From: an uncultured Bacteroidota bacterium
GTDB lineage: Bacteria; Bacteroidota; Bacteroidia; Chitinophagales; Chitinophagaceae
NCBI GenBank assembly: GCA_903835145.1
Contig: CAILMA010000285.1
Location: 1-6,195, forward strand
Reading direction: 5' to 3'
Length of the DNA: 6,195 nt
Shown here: one piece after another, positions 3,737 through 6,195 of the stretch
Numbering within the stretch: the stretch's first letter is position 1
Layout of the letters: each line of letters starts with the position of its first letter
Position numbers and translations under genes: made by a program
The notes under the pieces: model-generated
What the model saw: only the letters and a program-made list of their open reading frames with translations
Told to the model about the DNA's origin: nothing
Databases searched by the model: none

Positions 3737-6195
3737 ATGTCTCAAAAGCAATATTGGACGGGTCTGGAAGAGTTGAATAATCCTGCTGCTCACCAGGAAA
3801 TTGTGGAAAATGAGTTTAAAGAAGACTTACCATTCGACCTGAGTGGTACGCTTTTGGGAGCTTCCACTCCCCGCCGCGACTTTTTAAAGTTCTTAGGCTT
3901 CAGCACACTTGCTGCCACTGTGGTATCAAGTTGCGAAATGCCAGTGCGTAAAGCTATTCCTTATGCTATTAAGCCAGAGGATATTACGCCAGGTGTGCCT
4001 AATTATTATGCTTCTACATTCGTAGATGGCGGTGAGTATTGCGCTGTAGTTATCAAAACCCGCGACGGTCGCCCTATCAAGGTAGAAGGCAATGAAATGT
4101 CTTCTGTTACCAAGGGTGGTACATCTGCAAGGGTACAGGCTTCGGTCCTGAATCTTTATGATAAAGCCCGCCTGCGTTTTCCAGGTTCTCCCGAAGCAAA
4201 AGATAAAACTTTTGAATGCAAGGAGTCTACTTTCGAAGCTATTGACAAAGTAATAAAAGAGGGTATTGCTGCAAAACCGGGTTATCTTGTAACCTGCTCA
4301 TTGCTCAGCCCTACCACCAAAGAAGTTATCACACAATTCCTTGCTAAGTACCCAAATGTGAAACACGTTGTTTACGACGCAGTTTCTTATTCTGGTATGT
4401 TACAGGCCAACGAAGCTTCTTACGGCAAAAAAACATTACCTACTTATCATTTCGACAAAGCTCAGACTATTGTAAGTCTTGGTGCTGATTTCCTTGGTAC
4501 TTGGCTTTCTCCTGTTGAATTCTCAAAAGGATATTCTAAAGGACGTAGAGTAAGTGCAAGTAAATTGTCGCTTTCCCGTCATTATCAGGTAGAGTCAAAC
4601 CATACTATTTCAGGTGCAGCAGCTGACCATAGGGTTACCTGCCGTCCATCAGAAATGGGTTTGGTGGCAACTGCTTTATATAACGAAGTTACAGGTGGTG
4701 CAAAAGTTCAGTTGCCTTCAGCCAAATTGACTGAAATGGTAGCTAAAGCTGCTTCAGACCTTAAGAAAGGCAATGGTCTCGTTGTTTGCGGTTCTAACGA
4801 CGTAAATACGCAGATTGTTGTAAATGCAATAAACGATAAAATAGGTGCTAATGGCACTACAGTAAACTGGGCTGTAACAAGCAACTACCGTCAGGGTATA
4901 GACATTGAAGTTGTTGCGATGGTTGATGCTATGGCAGCTGGCTCAGTTGGTTCTGTATTCTTACATGGCGTTAACCCTGTGTATGACTATTTCGACAACA
5001 AAAAATTCACTGATGCGCTTTCTAAAGTTCCGCTTTCCGTTTCTTTCGGCGAACGTATGGACGAGACTGCTCAAAAATGTAAATATCTTGTTCCAGATCA
5101 TAACTACCTTGAAAGTTGGGGTGATGCTGAACCAAGAACTAATTATTTTAGCTTAATGCAGCCGGGTATTGCACCGTTATTTAAGACGCGTGCTTTTCAG
5201 GATTCACTGTTGGTTTGGGCTGATTCTAAAACTTCTTATGCCGATTTCTGGAAACAGTATTGGATGACAAAGTTGGGTGGTCAGTCAGCGTTTGACAGTG
5301 CATTGCAGGTAGGTGTTATAGAGCCAGCTATAGAAATGGCAATTGGTGGTGCTCCGTTTACAGGTAATGTAAATGATGCTATCAGCAAAATTCAGGCTAA
5401 GAAGGCTTCAACGGGTGTTGAAGTAATGGTTTACCAGAAAGTAGCTATCGGTCACGGTGGTGCAGGGAGCAATAACCCAGGGTTGTTGGAAATGCCGGAT
5501 CCTATAACCAAGGCTACCTGGGACAACTACGCATGCGTTTCGCCTAAAATGGCAAAGAGCATGGATGCGGAGTTGAATGGCCGTAACGAAGTTGACAGCA
5601 AAAAGCTTGTTGTCACACTTGCTGCAAATGGTCAGTCTATCAAGCTTCCTATTATTGTGGTACCTGGTATGCACAACGATGTTGTTGCTGTGGCTTTAGG
5701 CTATGGCAGGGCAGAGTCGGTGGGTAGGGCTGCTGCAAGTTTCGACGATAAAGACAGGAATCAGGGCGGCAAAAACGTCTATCCTTTCACCTCTTACAAT
5801 GGTGCAAACGTTGTAGGCTATACTGATGTGAAGGTTACAGCAACTACTGAAAAGTATGATGTAGCTATCACTCAGACGCATATGAGCTATGAGGCTCGTC
5901 CTATAGTTCATGAGTTTACCCTCGAAGAATTTACCAAGGATCCTAAGGTGCTTATGAAAGAGCGCTTTGCGGAAATAGGTGAGTTCTCCCATTTGCCAGA
6001 AATTGAAGAAGGTAAAGAATCAAAAGAAGAAAAGATTGCTAACAGCATTGCTAATGGCAAAGTAGAAGACGGTTATCGCGAAAACGGTACACTGTATCCT
6101 AACTACGAATACAACGGTATTAAGTGGGGACTTTCTATTGACCTTAACACATGTATCGGTTGCGGTGCGTGCGTTGTAGGTTGCCAGGCTGAAAA
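3737..6195 (+). CDS. actB: ActB, Tat-exported molybdopterin-oxidoreductase-like / iron-sulfur subunit of alternative complex III (C-terminus off the right edge)
   Basis: The frame runs open from ATG 3737 to the edge, 819 codons, with no frameshift. A hydrophilic leader beginning KQYWTGLEELNNP precedes a late Tat motif, TPRRDFLKFLG (R46-R47), matching the extended Tat signal of Bacteroidota ActB proteins (annotated as TAT-variant-translocated molybdopterin oxidoreductase). VSSC ends the hydrophobic stretch and fits a lipobox, so C66 may be lipidated. Residues from about 85 to 640 resemble a molybdopterin oxidoreductase catalytic domain (DGRPIKVEGN at 110-119; HGVNPVYDYF from 410) but lack the usual N-terminal Cys cluster; ActB is known from ACIII structures to hold no molybdopterin. 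The ferredoxin-like part begins near 795 with C806-xx-C809-xx-C812-xxx-C816; the other expected clusters lie beyond the edge. In the complex it carries Fe-S centres between the NrfD-like quinol-binding subunit and ActA. Codons are rich in GCT, GGT, TCT and CGT, consistent with high expression. Confidence 0.93.
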   Translation, partial: MSQKQYWTGLEELNNPAAHQEIVENEFKEDLPFDLSGTLLGASTPRRDFLKFLGFSTLAATVVSSCEMPVRKAIPYAIKPEDITPGVPNYYASTFVDGGEYCAVVIKTRDGRPIKVEGNEMSSVTKGGTSARVQASVLNLYDKARLRFPGSPEAKDKTFECKESTFEAIDKVIKEGIAAKPGYLVTCSLLSPTTKEVITQFLAKYPNVKHVVYDAVSYSGMLQANEASYGKKTLPTYHFDKAQTIVSLGADFLGTWLSPVEFSKGYSKGRRVSASKLSLSRHYQVESNHTISGAAADHRVTCRPSEMGLVATALYNEVTGGAKVQLPSAKLTEMVAKAASDLKKGNGLVVCGSNDVNTQIVVNAINDKIGANGTTVNWAVTSNYRQGIDIEVVAMVDAMAAGSVGSVFLHGVNPVYDYFDNKKFTDALSKVPLSVSFGERMDETAQKCKYLVPDHNYLESWGDAEPRTNYFSLMQPGIAPLFKTRAFQDSLLVWADSKTSYADFWKQYWMTKLGGQSAFDSALQVGVIEPAIEMAIGGAPFTGNVNDAISKIQAKKASTGVEVMVYQKVAIGHGGAGSNNPGLLEMPDPITKATWDNYACVSPKMAKSMDAELNGRNEVDSKKLVVTLAANGQSIKLPIIVVPGMHNDVVAVALGYGRAESVGRAAASFDDKDRNQGGKNVYPFTSYNGANVVGYTDVKVTATTEKYDVAITQTHMSYEARPIVHEFTLEEFTKDPKVLMKERFAEIGEFSHLPEIEEGKESKEEKIANSIANGKVEDGYRENGTLYPNYEYNGIKWGLSIDLNTCIGCGACVVGCQAE

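Noticed and set aside
5696..5992. Minus-strand open frame of 98 codons inside actB
   Set aside because: Antisense shadow of a continuous, well-supported ActB reading frame.
1..6195. Mobile element, CRISPR or defence system
   Set aside because: No transposase, integrase, terminal inverted repeats, spacer-repeat arrays or defence-type domains were seen in any frame; the genes are peptidase, kinase and respiratory subunits.

Overview
The window looks like chromosomal DNA from an aerobic Bacteroidota, probably a Chitinophagaceae or Sphingobacteriia-type lineage. Three things point there: an alternative complex III (ACIII) gene pair whose ActB carries the extended Tat leader typical of the phylum, exact matches to the Bacteroidota -7 promoter element TAnnTTTG, and start codons without a clear Shine-Dalgarno sequence. 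I placed it by recognising families from memory, not by a database search. The genus is unknown.

Layout. Positions 1-486 (minus strand) hold the N-terminal 162 codons of a secreted M14-type zinc carboxypeptidase; its C-terminus lies off the left edge. Positions 487-681 are a divergent intergenic region with a promoter-like element and an 8-bp direct repeat at an 11-bp period. Positions 682-1968 (plus) encode a complete two-TM sensor histidine kinase with no response regulator beside it. Positions 1969-2306 are a long regulatory-looking gap with a second GTTAA pair at 11-bp spacing, a perfect 14-bp palindrome resembling a Crp/Fnr operator, a 17-bp A6/T6 palindrome and an exact TAnnTTTG element. 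Positions 2307-3584 (plus) encode ActA, a six-heme membrane cytochrome that probably starts at GTG. Positions 3585-3736 are a non-coding gap ending in three tandem 7-mers. From 3737 to the right edge is ActB, open for 819 codons and cut off just after its first ferredoxin-type cysteine cluster.

Function. ActA and ActB are the periplasmic electron-transfer subunits of ACIII, which oxidises menaquinol and passes electrons to cytochrome c or directly to a terminal oxidase. The remaining subunits (NrfD-like ActC, ActD, ActE, ActF) and often oxidase genes would be expected beyond the right edge, but they are not visible. The kinase and peptidase have no demonstrated link to respiration. The kinase lies upstream of actA in the same direction, and the shared GTTAA pairs hint that one response regulator could act at both promoters.

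No tRNA, rRNA, CRISPR array, insertion sequence or phage gene was seen. The coding content belongs to known families. The parts worth a second look are regulatory (the actA upstream region, the actB leader repeat and the near-leaderless kinase start) and architectural (ActA heme fusion, ActB Tat leader plus lipobox).
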